DNA of 64,000 bases from Alcanivorax sp. (GTDB lineage Bacteria > Pseudomonadota > Gammaproteobacteria > Pseudomonadales > Alcanivoracaceae). Position 1 is the stretch's first letter. Each line of letters opens with the position of its first letter. The translations under genes were made by a program, and so were the position numbers. Below, piece after piece: positions 40,569-49,412 of this stretch. The notes beneath the pieces are model-generated. The model was not told the DNA's origin. It saw nothing but the letters and a program-made list of their open reading frames with translations, and did no database searches. The DNA is taken from assembly GCF_017794965.1 (NCBI RefSeq), contig NZ_CP051240.1:3162001-3226000 (forward strand), written 5' to 3'.

Positions 40569-43325
40569 TCAAAACCCCACGGATGTCACCAGCTGAAAAC
40601 TGTTCTCGCTGGTAAGTCGGTCATCATCGGTGTAGGCGTATTCAAAGGCAAAACGAATCGGGGTGCGATGGAACAGCAATAGTTCCGCATCCAGGCCCAC
40701 AATGGCCTGGTTCAACGCCAGTTCCGCAACACCGAAGTCGATATCGTAATGGCGATAGCGCAGATGCAATGCCTCGCGCCGCAATGACACCGGCGATTTG
40801 AAGGAGTACCAGGGCAGGTTGATGACCTTGGACAGGCTCGCCTCCCCGAACGCCACTTGTTCAGCATAGTAAGTATCATCCAGTGCCGGGATGACCACCC
40901 GCGAAGGATCTTCGGCGAAAAAGTCCTGGCTCTGATCCAGCTCCACCCCGCGTCGCTGGAACTGGCTGATATCCGCATTACTACGGGAAAACTGGCCACG
41001 CGCCCCCACATAGAACTCTGCAGGAAGATCCGTCATCACACTCAAGGACATGCCCTGGCTGGTATCGTCACGGTCGTCTACCTGGTAGCCCGTCAGCCCG
41101 AAATGCTTGTTGGGCAGGTAGCTGTTGCCAAAGCGGGTGGTGCGACTGATCCCCCACTGCACGGCCAGCGGCTCACGTTCATCCAGGTGGTAATCCTGGT
41201 ACCAGGTACTGGCAAGCTCACTGTACCAATATCCCGATTGCAGTAACGGCAAACGCAGCTCCGCACTGAGGCCATGGTTGCGAGCATCTTCAGGAGGCGT
41301 CTCCCGATCCAGCTGGTCGTCCAGCACCCAGTACTGCTTGATGCCACCCAGCAGGAAGAACTGACTGTTGCGATAGCCCACACCGGCAAGCTGTGTAAGG
41401 TCTTCATCCCGGTAGCTGAACAGGGACAATTCATTCTGCTCCAGCGGATCCGCAAACCTCAGCTGAACATTATAAAGCGTGTGCAGATCAGTCTCGTCTT
41501 GCGGTGTAGTGTCGTCATCTTCTTCGGCATACAACGCCAACGACAGATCCGTCGCGCTGTAACGCATCGCCGTCAAGGCATGGTAGCGACGATCCAGATT
41601 CAGTGCTGATGGTTGCCTTTCCTGATGGAGGTTTTCCGCCGCATTGTCCTCATGGTCCCAGCGCAACGCACGAACCGCAGGCGCTTGCGGACGCGGCTGC
41701 AACGGCTTCAGGTAATAACCGTAATGATCCGCCTGGATGGCCACCGCCAGCACCTGCTCATCATCCAGCAGGCGGGCCGCGACAATATCATCTTCCGCCA
41801 GCACCCGACTGACCTGGTTACCCGCCAGGCGGAACAGTGTGGAGCCCTGCTCGCTGTTGGCCACGAACAGTACCCTCCCCTGGCTATCCACATCGGCGAT
41901 CACCCCGTAGTAACCCTGATACGCATACAACGCTGTACGGTTACGGTAGAGAGTACGCAGGGGGCCATCCTGTACGAAGTAGTAAAGGTCATCGCCATGC
42001 ACTTCCACCGAGGAATTCACCTGGGCGTAAAACGTTTCCCCCACATACAGTTGAGGCTGATCATAGGAACTGGCCACATCGAAATAGACCGGCTCACCTG
42101 CAGCGGTATAGCCCTGAATGATCCGGCCACGTGTGTCGTCATTGAGGTAGGCGCTCTCACTGTAGAGCCCCTGATAAATTCGCCACGGTGAACTGTAGCC
42201 ACTGGCCATGGACCAGGTGTCCCCGTCATGGCGAAACAACTTGCCGGCCCGATAGGTGGACCGCTGCTTGTCGAGACTGGCGGTGTGCCGGTTCAGCGCC
42301 ACATGAAACGGCGCTCGCACATCCTGCGGGCTGGCCAGGAAGAAGATCTCGTCCTCATCACTATTGAGGGCCGTGAAGTGCTTCGAGGTGAGTAATGGTT
42401 TTCCCTCGGACATCACCGCCAGCGCCGCCTGCTCTACTTCATGGGTAGCCCAGTCGGCGAAGGTGTTGTCAAAGTTGTTGCCAATGGCGGCTCGCAACGG
42501 CGCATTGGTCACCAGTGGCAGATACCAGTAACGCGAGCGCATCTTGAAGTAACGGTTGGTGGCATCCAGGCCGTACTGATCGGCAAGAAAATACTGATAG
42601 TGACTGCCCAACACATAACTGCTTTCCCCATAGGGAAAATACAGTGTCTGGTTATAGGTTCGCGCCGGCGTCAGGTAGCCCGCTTTTGCCTGGGCGTGAA
42701 CCAGGGCATCAAAACGGCCGCTGTACAGTCGCCCGCCGTTGCCATGGCGGGATTCATTCAGCACCGCATTACCCTCCAGCATGAAGGAGGACTCGAACAT
42801 GTTCGGCACAATGGCGGGAATCAAAGGGGTCATCAGGGAACCATTGCCCAGCACCGAATGCAGGGTACTGGAGACTGGGTTGTCCTTGGCATTGAGCTGA
42901 TAGTTATGGGCAGTTTCATGAAACAGCAAGGTGTCCAGCCAGGAGGTGGTGGCAAAATAATCCACCGCGGCCGCGCCGCCCATGTAGTTGATTTGACGGT
43001 TATGGGGAAACTGGGTGGAGAAGCCATTGGCGATCTGGTTGTTATCGGAAATCAGCCCCACGTAGAGCGGCGAGTCCATGCGATAACCAAAGGTCGCTTC
43101 ATAATCTGGCTGCAGGTGCTGCTCTACACCTGCTGCGTGCTCGGCAAAGTCCTTGTTCTGCTCGGTGAAGATCAACTCGGTGTTGCGCACTGTTGCCTTG
43201 TAATAGGGCTCATCGTGGGGCACCACCGTCTGGTTGCGCTGCACCAGGGGTTCAGCCATGGCAACCAGCGGCAGCAGGGGCAGTCCCCCTGCCAACAACC
43301 ACACAGCCTTCCTTTTCGTTCCCAT
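40569..43325 (-). CDS. Outer-membrane barrel with N-terminal HExxH metallopeptidase-like domain (918 aa)
   Basis: The signal peptide ends at PLVAMA (about residue 24). Residues 30-330 resemble a gluzincin domain: HETAH at 136-140 in LLFHETAHNYQL, with Glu residues in MLEGNAVLNES at about 184 and 191 as possible third zinc ligand. A central region (330-610) has repeated beta strands of propeller type. The last 300 residues look like an outer-membrane barrel and end in Phe (QLVTSVGF), the preferred barrel C-terminus. ATG 43325 is chosen; an upstream ATG at 43358 would spoil the signal peptide. I do not know a named family with this domain order. Substrate and topology are unknown. Confidence 0.78.
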   Translation of the reverse strand: MGTKRKAVWLLAGGLPLLPLVAMAEPLVQRNQTVVPHDEPYYKATVRNTELIFTEQNKDFAEHAAGVEQHLQPDYEATFGYRMDSPLYVGLISDNNQIANGFSTQFPHNRQINYMGGAAAVDYFATTSWLDTLLFHETAHNYQLNAKDNPVSSTLHSVLGNGSLMTPLIPAIVPNMFESSFMLEGNAVLNESRHGNGGRLYSGRFDALVHAQAKAGYLTPARTYNQTLYFPYGESSYVLGSHYQYFLADQYGLDATNRYFKMRSRYWYLPLVTNAPLRAAIGNNFDNTFADWATHEVEQAALAVMSEGKPLLTSKHFTALNSDEDEIFFLASPQDVRAPFHVALNRHTASLDKQRSTYRAGKLFRHDGDTWSMASGYSSPWRIYQGLYSESAYLNDDTRGRIIQGYTAAGEPVYFDVASSYDQPQLYVGETFYAQVNSSVEVHGDDLYYFVQDGPLRTLYRNRTALYAYQGYYGVIADVDSQGRVLFVANSEQGSTLFRLAGNQVSRVLAEDDIVAARLLDDEQVLAVAIQADHYGYYLKPLQPRPQAPAVRALRWDHEDNAAENLHQERQPSALNLDRRYHALTAMRYSATDLSLALYAEEDDDTTPQDETDLHTLYNVQLRFADPLEQNELSLFSYRDEDLTQLAGVGYRNSQFFLLGGIKQYWVLDDQLDRETPPEDARNHGLSAELRLPLLQSGYWYSELASTWYQDYHLDEREPLAVQWGISRTTRFGNSYLPNKHFGLTGYQVDDRDDTSQGMSLSVMTDLPAEFYVGARGQFSRSNADISQFQRRGVELDQSQDFFAEDPSRVVIPALDDTYYAEQVAFGEASLSKVINLPWYSFKSPVSLRREALHLRYRHYDIDFGVAELALNQAIVGLDAELLLFHRTPIRFAFEYAYTDDDRLTSENSFQLVTSVGF

Positions 43326-43528
43326 TATCTTTATCACCCCGGTTAACACAGGCGTCATATAAGCAGATCCGTCCTCATCACACCATTACACAGATTCACA
43401 GACTTCACGGTTTGATAACCAAGCCCCACCGCATACCAACAGCCTTGCATGTTCACATTCTTTACCCTCGGCATCACCTGTCACCAGATCCACCGACAAA
43501 ACCTAAAACAACAATGACGAGGCTCGAC

Positions 43529-45496
43529 ATGCTCCTGTCACTCACAGGCCGTCACTGGCCGGCCGCCTGTACGCTGGTGCTATCCCTGCTACTTACTGCC
43601 TGTGGTGGTGGAGAGGGCAGCGCCCCGGTGATTGCCAACCCGTCAGCGCCTGACAGCCAGGCACCCGCTACGCCCAATTCCCCACCCCCGTCTCCAGAGC
43701 CAGAAAGCCCCAAGGCAACCAGTCTGGTATGGCCTGAAGCCTACCAGCGTGAAGCAGACTACCCCGGCACCGTTAATCTGCCGCAACAGCTGATCACCCT
43801 CCGTGACGGTATTCGCCTCGCCGCTACGGTAACCCTGCCTGCGGACGAAAACGGCAATGCCATTGACGGCCAGTTTCCGGTCATCGCCACCTTTACCGGT
43901 TACAACCAGTTTTATTCCGGGCTGATTCTCTCCGACACCGCACTGGTGCAGAAAGGCTATGCCTACATTACCGTGGACATGCGCGGCACCGGCGCCTCGG
44001 AGGGTAGCTGGCAGGCCTTCAGCCAGATTGACCACGACGACATTGCCGAGCTGGTCGAATACATCAAGACCCAGCCCTGGAGCAACGGCACCATCGGCAT
44101 GAACGGCGCCTCCTACATGGGCATCACCGGCCTGCTGGCTGGCGCCACCGAAGACCCGGCGATTAAGGCCATCTTTGCCGTCGTACCCATGGCCGACGCC
44201 TACCGCGATGTGGTGTTCGGCGGCGGTCAGGTGAATGCCGGCTTTATCCCACTGTGGGTGACCCTGGTCACCGGCCTGAGCCTGGTGCCAACGACAGCAG
44301 GCTTTGATAACCAGGAACCCGGCTACTTCCTGACCACCCTGCTACAGCACCTGCAAGGCGCCCTCACCGATTTCCAGGTCCCCGTCATTGCCGGCGCCCT
44401 GATCGGTGACGAAAACAAGTTCGACACCGAATTCTGGCGTATCCGTTCACCCATCGAGAAGATCGATCAGGTGAGTGCACCCACCTTTGTGGTGGGCGGC
44501 CTGCATGACATCTTCCAGCGCGGCGAGCCACTGATCTATGAAGGCCTGAAAGACCACACCAATGCCAAGCTGCTAATCGGCCCCTGGACACATATCGAGG
44601 GCTCCTTCGGCGCCGGCTTGCCCGCAGACGGGGTACCGGATCTGGCCAGCCTGCGCCTGGCGTGGTTTGACCACTACCTCAAGGGCATGGAGACCGGTGC
44701 CGAGGCCTACCCTCCGGTCACCCAGTACTACAAAGGGGAAGAGCGCTACGTCACCGCCGCCGATTGGCCACACCCCGAAACCCAGGCAGAAACCTTCTAT
44801 CTGCATGGCAAACCCCTGCTGGCCCAACTGGGCACCATCACCCGGGATGCCCCCGCAGCCAGCTACCAGACCAGCCTTTTACAAACCCCACTCAACGGCC
44901 TGTGCTCCGCCAGCGCCAGCCAGTGGACCGCCGGCATCCTGGGCATGATCACCCCGCCCTGCGCCGCACAGGACAACGTGGTCAATCTGCTTGAGGCGGT
45001 CTACACCAGTGATCCCCTCACTGAGCCCATGGCCATCAACGGTCCGATCACCGGGCAGATCTGGGCCTCGACCACCGCCTTCGACACCAACGTGACCGTG
45101 CGCATCAGCGTGGTGGACGAAAACGGCATCGCCCGGCCCCTGACCCACGGCATCCAGATGGCCTCCATGAGCGCCAATGATCCCCAGCGCGCCCGCTACC
45201 TGGATGACAAACTGATCCAGCCCTGGCACCCCTACAGTGCCGAGAGCCAGCGCAACATCAGCCCGCTTACCCCGTACCAGACGGATGTGGAGGTCTTCCC
45301 CACCAGCGCCGTCATCGCCGCCGGTGAGCGCTTGCGTGTCAGCGTGGGCGCCAGTGACCTGCCCCACGGCATCAGCCCGCTGCCGGACCTGCTCGCCAGC
45401 CTGCTCGGCGCCCTGACGATCTACAGCACCCCGGCCATGCCCTCACGGGTCAACATCCCGCTGGTGCCCATGTCCGCTCTGCAGCCTGGCGATTGA
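43529..45496 (+). CDS. CocE/NonD family hydrolase (X-Pro dipeptidyl-peptidase S15 fold), lipoprotein
   Basis: Alpha/beta hydrolase of 655 residues attached by a lipobox LLTAC. The nucleophile Ser is in GMNGASYMG, preceded by the VDMRGTGASEGSW motif of the family. The late acid/His part includes GGLHDIFQRGE and GPWTHIEGSFG, and a C-terminal jelly-roll domain (PXPP_C) covers about residues 440-650. The family hydrolyses acyl, ester or peptide bonds (cocaine esterase, X-Pro peptidase); the substrate here cannot be told. ATG 43529 is preferred over 43514 because GAGG lies seven bases in front. It is divergent from the barrel-metallopeptidase gene. Confidence 0.88.
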   Translation: MLLSLTGRHWPAACTLVLSLLLTACGGGEGSAPVIANPSAPDSQAPATPNSPPPSPEPESPKATSLVWPEAYQREADYPGTVNLPQQLITLRDGIRLAATVTLPADENGNAIDGQFPVIATFTGYNQFYSGLILSDTALVQKGYAYITVDMRGTGASEGSWQAFSQIDHDDIAELVEYIKTQPWSNGTIGMNGASYMGITGLLAGATEDPAIKAIFAVVPMADAYRDVVFGGGQVNAGFIPLWVTLVTGLSLVPTTAGFDNQEPGYFLTTLLQHLQGALTDFQVPVIAGALIGDENKFDTEFWRIRSPIEKIDQVSAPTFVVGGLHDIFQRGEPLIYEGLKDHTNAKLLIGPWTHIEGSFGAGLPADGVPDLASLRLAWFDHYLKGMETGAEAYPPVTQYYKGEERYVTAADWPHPETQAETFYLHGKPLLAQLGTITRDAPAASYQTSLLQTPLNGLCSASASQWTAGILGMITPPCAAQDNVVNLLEAVYTSDPLTEPMAINGPITGQIWASTTAFDTNVTVRISVVDENGIARPLTHGIQMASMSANDPQRARYLDDKLIQPWHPYSAESQRNISPLTPYQTDVEVFPTSAVIAAGERLRVSVGASDLPHGISPLPDLLASLLGALTIYSTPAMPSRVNIPLVPMSALQPGD

Positions 45497-45501
45497 AAGA
45501 A

Positions 45502-45586
45502 GGTTTCACCTCCGGGCACACAGCATTCACTGAGGCAAACCAACAGGTTTCCTCAGTGATCTCTGTGCTGAATCCGCTTTTGATCT
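45502..45586. repeat. CACAGAG-family inverted repeat
   Basis: The left arm TTTCACCTCCGGGCACACAG, then CATTCACTGAGG (45504-45535), faces CCTCAGTGATCTCTGTGCTG (45550-45569). The trailing CTTTTGATC (45577-45585) matches the tail of the copy at 47341-47430. Confidence 0.7.
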
Positions 45587-45770
45587 TTGCCTGCCGCGTG
45601 TTGCGTGAAGCGTGCTGCAGCCGCAGAGCGGCCCCAAAACTGCCTGCTCCCCACACCCCAAAAGCCCCCGGAAACCACTCATCATTTCCTTGCCCCACAG
45701 GGGGTGACGGTTATTTTTTCGCCATGTAGAATCGCCGGCCTTTTTTTCGTCATGACGCCCTGGAGCCGCC

Positions 45771-46988
45771 ATGTCTTCCGGCACAGTTCTATCCCCCAAA
45801 CGCGTACTTTTTCTCTCCCTGGCACTGGCCCTGGGAGGGTTCGGTATCGGTAGTGGCGAGTTCGTCATCATGGGGCTGATCAGCCGGGTGGCCACCGACT
45901 TGCAGGTGTCTCCCGCCGACGTGGGCTATGCCATCAGCAGCTATGCGCTGGGGGTGGTACTGGGCGCTCCGGTGATCTCGGCCCTGTCCGCCCGCCTGCC
46001 CCGCCGCGCCCTGTTGATCTGCCTGATGCTGGTGTTCGCGGTGGCCAATGTGGCCAGTGCCTTCGCCGCAGATTTTCAGACCTTTGTGGTGCTGCGTTTC
46101 CTGGCCGGCCTCCCCCATGGCGCCTACTTTGGCGTGGCTGCCCTGGTGGCGGCCTCTGCGGTGCCCTACCACAAACGGGCCCGGGCCGTTGCGCGGGTCA
46201 TGAGCGGTCTCACCGTGGCTATTCTGGTGGGCGCCCCCCTGGCCACCTGGGCCGGCAACCTGTTCGGTTGGGAAATTGCCTTCACCGGTGTCGGCGTGAT
46301 CGCCCTGCTGACCGCTTTCCTGATCTGGTTGTGGGTGCCCCGTCAGGCGGTAGACCCAATGGCCAGCCCGGCAAGGGAACTCTCTGCCCTGTTCAACCAG
46401 CAACTACTGTTCACTCTGGGGGTAGCCAGCATCGGCTTCGGCGGCATGTTCGCGGTGTTCAGCTATGTGATGCCCACCCTGACCGAGCAGGCCGGCATGG
46501 CGGAACGATGGGGGCCCCTGGTGCTGATGATTTTCGGCATCGGCACCATCATCGGCAATCTGGTCGGCGCGCGACTGGCAGACGGCAATTTGCTGCGTGC
46601 CATTCCGCTGATTCTGGGCTGGTGCGTACTGGTGCAGGCAGGGTTTTTCTTCGCTGCCGATCACGTCATCGCCGGCATTGTGTTTGTGGCACTGGTCGGC
46701 ACCTGCATGGCCATGGGCCCTGCCCTGCAGACCCGCCTGATGGATGTGGCCGGTGACGGGCAGACCATGGCGGCCTCCATGAACCACGCCGCCTTCAATA
46801 TGGCCAATGCGCTGGGTGCCTGGCTGGCTGGCGTCACCGTCAAGAGCGGCGCAGTCTGGTCCACCACCGGCCTGGTGGGCGCCGCCCTGGCCATCGGCGG
46901 CCTGCTGATCTTCTTCGCCGGTCGCAGCCTGAAACAGCGCAAACCGGCAGGCACCAAAACCGCTGCCAGCGCAGAACCGGTGGTCTGA
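45771..46988 (+). CDS. MFS transporter, DHA1 family (YdhP/AraJ-like)
   Basis: Inner-membrane exporter of 405 residues with twelve predicted helices. The early motif GGFGIGSGEFVIMGLI and the family A-motif region (APVISALSARLPRRALL), with RFLAGLPHGAYFGVAALVAA in helix 4, are typical of the drug:H+ antiporter group related to AraJ and YdhP. The substrate is unknown. It stands alone, flanked by repeat DNA on both sides. Confidence 0.9.
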   Translation: MSSGTVLSPKRVLFLSLALALGGFGIGSGEFVIMGLISRVATDLQVSPADVGYAISSYALGVVLGAPVISALSARLPRRALLICLMLVFAVANVASAFAADFQTFVVLRFLAGLPHGAYFGVAALVAASAVPYHKRARAVARVMSGLTVAILVGAPLATWAGNLFGWEIAFTGVGVIALLTAFLIWLWVPRQAVDPMASPARELSALFNQQLLFTLGVASIGFGGMFAVFSYVMPTLTEQAGMAERWGPLVLMIFGIGTIIGNLVGARLADGNLLRAIPLILGWCVLVQAGFFFAADHVIAGIVFVALVGTCMAMGPALQTRLMDVAGDGQTMAASMNHAAFNMANALGAWLAGVTVKSGAVWSTTGLVGAALAIGGLLIFFAGRSLKQRKPAGTKTAASAEPVV

Positions 46989-47042
46989 CGCCCGCATCAG
47001 AAGCAAGGGCATCTGCGCAGCGTTACCCGTTATTTTTTGTTT

Positions 47043-47103
47043 TGTGGGAGTTTGCTTGCAAACGAAGGTTCCCCCCTCCTTCGCTTGCAAGCAAGCTCCC
47101 ACA
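47043..47103. repeat. REP doublet (TGTGGGAGCTTGCTTGCAAG)
   Basis: Two 26-base arms, 47043-47068 and 47078-47103, are inverted copies with only two differences across the arms, separated by nine bases. This is the cleanest REP pair in the window and defines the consensus. Confidence 0.85.
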
Positions 47104-47245
47104 GCAGCCTCGGATCGGCGATAAAAAAGGTTCATCGCAGTTTTGCGCGAAAGCCTGGTTCGATCCTCCTCCCTTCCCGCAAGAGCGCCGCGGCGCGATT
47201 CCAGCGCTTTACTTCGCCCGGGTGAAATCGATGTCTGGTGTGAGA

Positions 47246-47314
47246 TTCAGCTTGCTGAACGAAGATTCTGGTAGCGTGCCCTGGTCTGCATCAGCATTCG
47301 TTCAGCAAGCTGAA
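47246..47314. repeat. Inverted repeat TTCAGCTTGCTGAACGAA
   Basis: An 18-base arm at 47246-47263 is perfectly inverted at 47297-47314. The arm is itself nearly palindromic (TTCAGCTTGCTGAA). The outer flank CTTCCCACAC of the right arm recalls the REP head. Confidence 0.8.
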
Positions 47315-47340
47315 CTTCCCACACAAGCAGCAAAGCCAGT

Positions 47341-47420
47341 TTTACCACAGAGGTCGCAGAGATCACGGAGTTAAAACAATCGCTTTCCTCCATGATCTCC
47401 GTGATCTCTGTGGTGAAAAC
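47341..47420. repeat. CACAGAG-family inverted repeat beside the IS
   Basis: TTTACCACAGAGGTCGCAGA, then GATCACGGAG (47341-47370), is inverted at 47396-47420 (CTCCGTGATCTCTGTGGTGA). This is the most perfect copy of the family. It lies about 120 bp before the likely left end of the IS110 element. Confidence 0.85.
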
Positions 47421-47574
47421 GTTTTTGATCCTGGTCTGAAATCGCGCCGCCAACGACGCTTGTATGTTTGAATGCCTCTCCTGCAATGATGCAGGACTTG
47501 CCGGGGTGGAGGGACCAACGACGCATCTGACCTCAGGGTACAGACGGTAGGAGACTTGGCCCCACCCCGCACCT

Positions 47575-47690
47575 ATTCATACGCCGATAAAGAATCCATC
47601 GGCTGAGTTGCACCTCAGACCGACGATACCAGCAAGCCAGCGTTTAGGTGCGCCCCGACAAGCATGTGTAACCTAGCTCAAGGGGCAGTT
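47575..47690 (+). ncRNA. Candidate bridge RNA in the IS110 leader
   Basis: The leader can fold into successive hairpins: GCCGAT/ATCGGC (about 47583-47603), GCACCT/AGGTGC enclosing 30 bases (47610-47651), and GCCCC/GGGGC (47652-47686). IS110 recombinases are known to use such a structured RNA from the longer non-coding end to pair with target and donor DNA. The guide loops cannot be assigned with confidence from one copy. Confidence 0.45.
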
Positions 47691-47692
47691 CA

Positions 47693-48631
47693 GTGGCAAT
47701 GCAAGTAGCAAGATCTATCGTCGGCATCGACGTCGCCAAGGCCGAGTTGGTCATTCATTTCCAGGGCCAGACGTTCACCATCGAGAACACCCCCAAAGCC
47801 ATTAAACACTGGCTCAAGAGCCTGCCATGCTCCTGTGAGATCGCCATTGAGGCCACAGGGACTTACCACATGGCAGTCATCGAGTTGGCCCATGCCAAAG
47901 GGCACCACATTTACGTCATTGATGCTTCACGTCTCAGCAGCTACCGCAAGGGAACAGGCGGCCGAGCTAAAACAGACGCCTCTGACGCCCAGCTGCTTGC
48001 CCGCCATCTGCAGAGAGAGAAGGAGGATCTGCGCCGTTGGAGCCCGCCGCCCAAGGCGTATCGAACACTGCAGACACTGCTACGCCGCCGCGCGGCGCTG
48101 ATCAAGGCGCGAACCATGATCCAACAGAGCCTGGGTGGCGAAAAGATTCTCAAGGCGAGCCTGACAAGGCTGATCTCACAGATCAACAGTCTGGATACAC
48201 TAATCCAGAAGCATCTTCGCAACACCGTAAGAGAGGCAGGGCTCTGCGATCAGGTACAACGCTGCAAATCTCTGGAAGGTGTGGGCGATCTGACGGCTTA
48301 CGCCTTGGTCATGGCCTTCCTGCGAGGAGACTTCCGCAACAGCGACGCCTTCGTCGCCTTCCTGGGGATGGATGTCCATGTAAAGGACTCCGGCACCAGA
48401 ACGGGAAAACGCAAGCTGACCAAAAAAGGCGACTCAGAGACCCGCAGACTGCTTTACTGTGCGGCCATGGCCGCTCGTAAAAGCGCCCGCTGGGCGGGTG
48501 TCTACCAAGGTTATCTCGACCGTGGCCTGGCGAAAACGCAGGCCCTGGTCATCCTCGCACGTAAGCTGGTCCGTATCGCCTTCGCGCTGATGAAGAGCCG
48601 TACTGACTACGTATCTATGCCTGCCTCATAA
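47693..48631 (+). CDS. IS110-family transposase (DEDD recombinase)
   Basis: Protein of 312 residues that moves the element by a RuvC-like DEDD active site combined with a C-terminal Ser-containing Tnp_20 domain. The N-terminal domain has GIDVAKAELVI (first Asp), AIEATGTYHM (Glu) and KTDASDAQLLARH (Asp pair). The C-terminal Transposase_20 domain has LEGVGDLTAYALVMAF, AFLGMDVHVKDSGTRTGKRK and TKKGDSETRRLLYCAAM. The GTG at 47693 has AGGGG seven bases in front; an ATG two codons later is an alternative. The frame is intact, so the element may be active. Confidence 0.93.
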   Translation: MAMQVARSIVGIDVAKAELVIHFQGQTFTIENTPKAIKHWLKSLPCSCEIAIEATGTYHMAVIELAHAKGHHIYVIDASRLSSYRKGTGGRAKTDASDAQLLARHLQREKEDLRRWSPPPKAYRTLQTLLRRRAALIKARTMIQQSLGGEKILKASLTRLISQINSLDTLIQKHLRNTVREAGLCDQVQRCKSLEGVGDLTAYALVMAFLRGDFRNSDAFVAFLGMDVHVKDSGTRTGKRKLTKKGDSETRRLLYCAAMAARKSARWAGVYQGYLDRGLAKTQALVILARKLVRIAFALMKSRTDYVSMPAS

Positions 48632-49412
48632 AAGGGGTGGACAACATAGAATCTCCTACGGAAAGGTGGGGCTTTCCCGGAAATCCGCGATGAACCAAAA
48701 AAAGGCCGCACAAAGGTGCGGCCAAGCGACCTGTGCCAGGGGGCAACAGGTTATCGGCATTCACAACACGTCATGGATCAACCGTTAACGGCAGAACCCG
48801 CATGATGGAATCAGCAGAAAAATGTGTGGGGTGGTGAGGCAATACGGGGCGTGTGCCCGTTTTTAAGACAGGTCATGATGAGCTCTCCCAAGTCCTTTTG
48901 TTCGCTCCCGGCCCGCTTGTAATACGTATATTTGTCAGGCCGTTCGTTATCTTGTTGTGTTTCCAGGCATTGTTATATGCAGGGTTGCGCGTAAACACAA
49001 TCCCTGGTTTACGGCTACTGGCCAGACGGTCGATTTCAACGGGTTTCCGGTTGAAACGCCGGCACGAATGGCCTTCATTGATTTCGAGGATGCGCCGCTT
49101 GCCGGTGACAAACCGTGATCCGCCTCACACTCAACAAAACCCAACAAAGAATATCCCTTCGGTTACCTGCGGAATGCCGCAAACCCGCGGCAATAACCCC
49201 ACCTGCGCCGCTGGCTGCTACCTAGAAGCTACGAGCTGTGAGAAAAGTCAAAATCGAGAGCAGAGGGAAGAAAAACAATATTGGGGACATCTTGCGGATT
49301 TAGGCTTCTTTCATTCCGGGGCAGAATAGCCCTGCCTGGGCCTCAGCACCTCAAGGCTGCTGCGGCCCGGGTTTTAGCGTCAGGCATCTGGCATCCAGCG
49401 TCGAGCGTCCAC
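48632..49412. other. Gene-free stretch between the IS and envZ
   Basis: It holds the IS right end, a minus-strand terminator (48695-48723) and no recognised gene. Short frames exist on both strands (for example 66 codons at 48947-49147, minus) but lack ribosome sites or family features. The part next to envZ (49373-49412) carries degenerate GACGC-family words (AGCGTCAGGCATCTGGCATC). Confidence 0.55.
48695..48723 (-). terminator. Orphan minus-strand rho-independent terminator
   Basis: On the minus strand a perfect 8-bp stem GGCCGCAC/GTGCGGCC with a four-base loop is followed by seven T. The nearest minus-strand gene, envZ, ends about 690 bases upstream of it. Confidence 0.8.

Larger units (their letters stand above)
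46989..47340. other. Repeat-only intergenic stretch upstream of the IS
   Basis: The stretch holds two inverted repeats, listed separately, and no credible gene. It continues into a CACAGAG palindrome at 47341 and the leader of the insertion sequence. Confidence 0.7.
47540..48670 (+). mobile_element. IS110-family insertion sequence (boundaries approximate)
   Basis: It contains an intact IS110-type DEDD transposase with about 150 bases of structured leader and a short right end. Bases 47547-47554 (GTAGGAGA) and 48652-48659 (TCTCCTAC) are inverted relatives and may be subterminal repeats, but IS110 elements often lack proper ends and make no clear target duplication, so the limits are estimates. 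Confidence 0.75.

Noticed and set aside
47043..47103. A rho-independent terminator for the MFS gene.
   Set aside because: The stem is long, but no T run follows on either side; the sequence matches REP arms elsewhere in the window.
48853..49329. A 158-codon plus-strand gene between the IS and envZ.
   Set aside because: It has no ribosome site, composition drifts along its length, it crosses repeat-like words, and it shows no recognisable motif.
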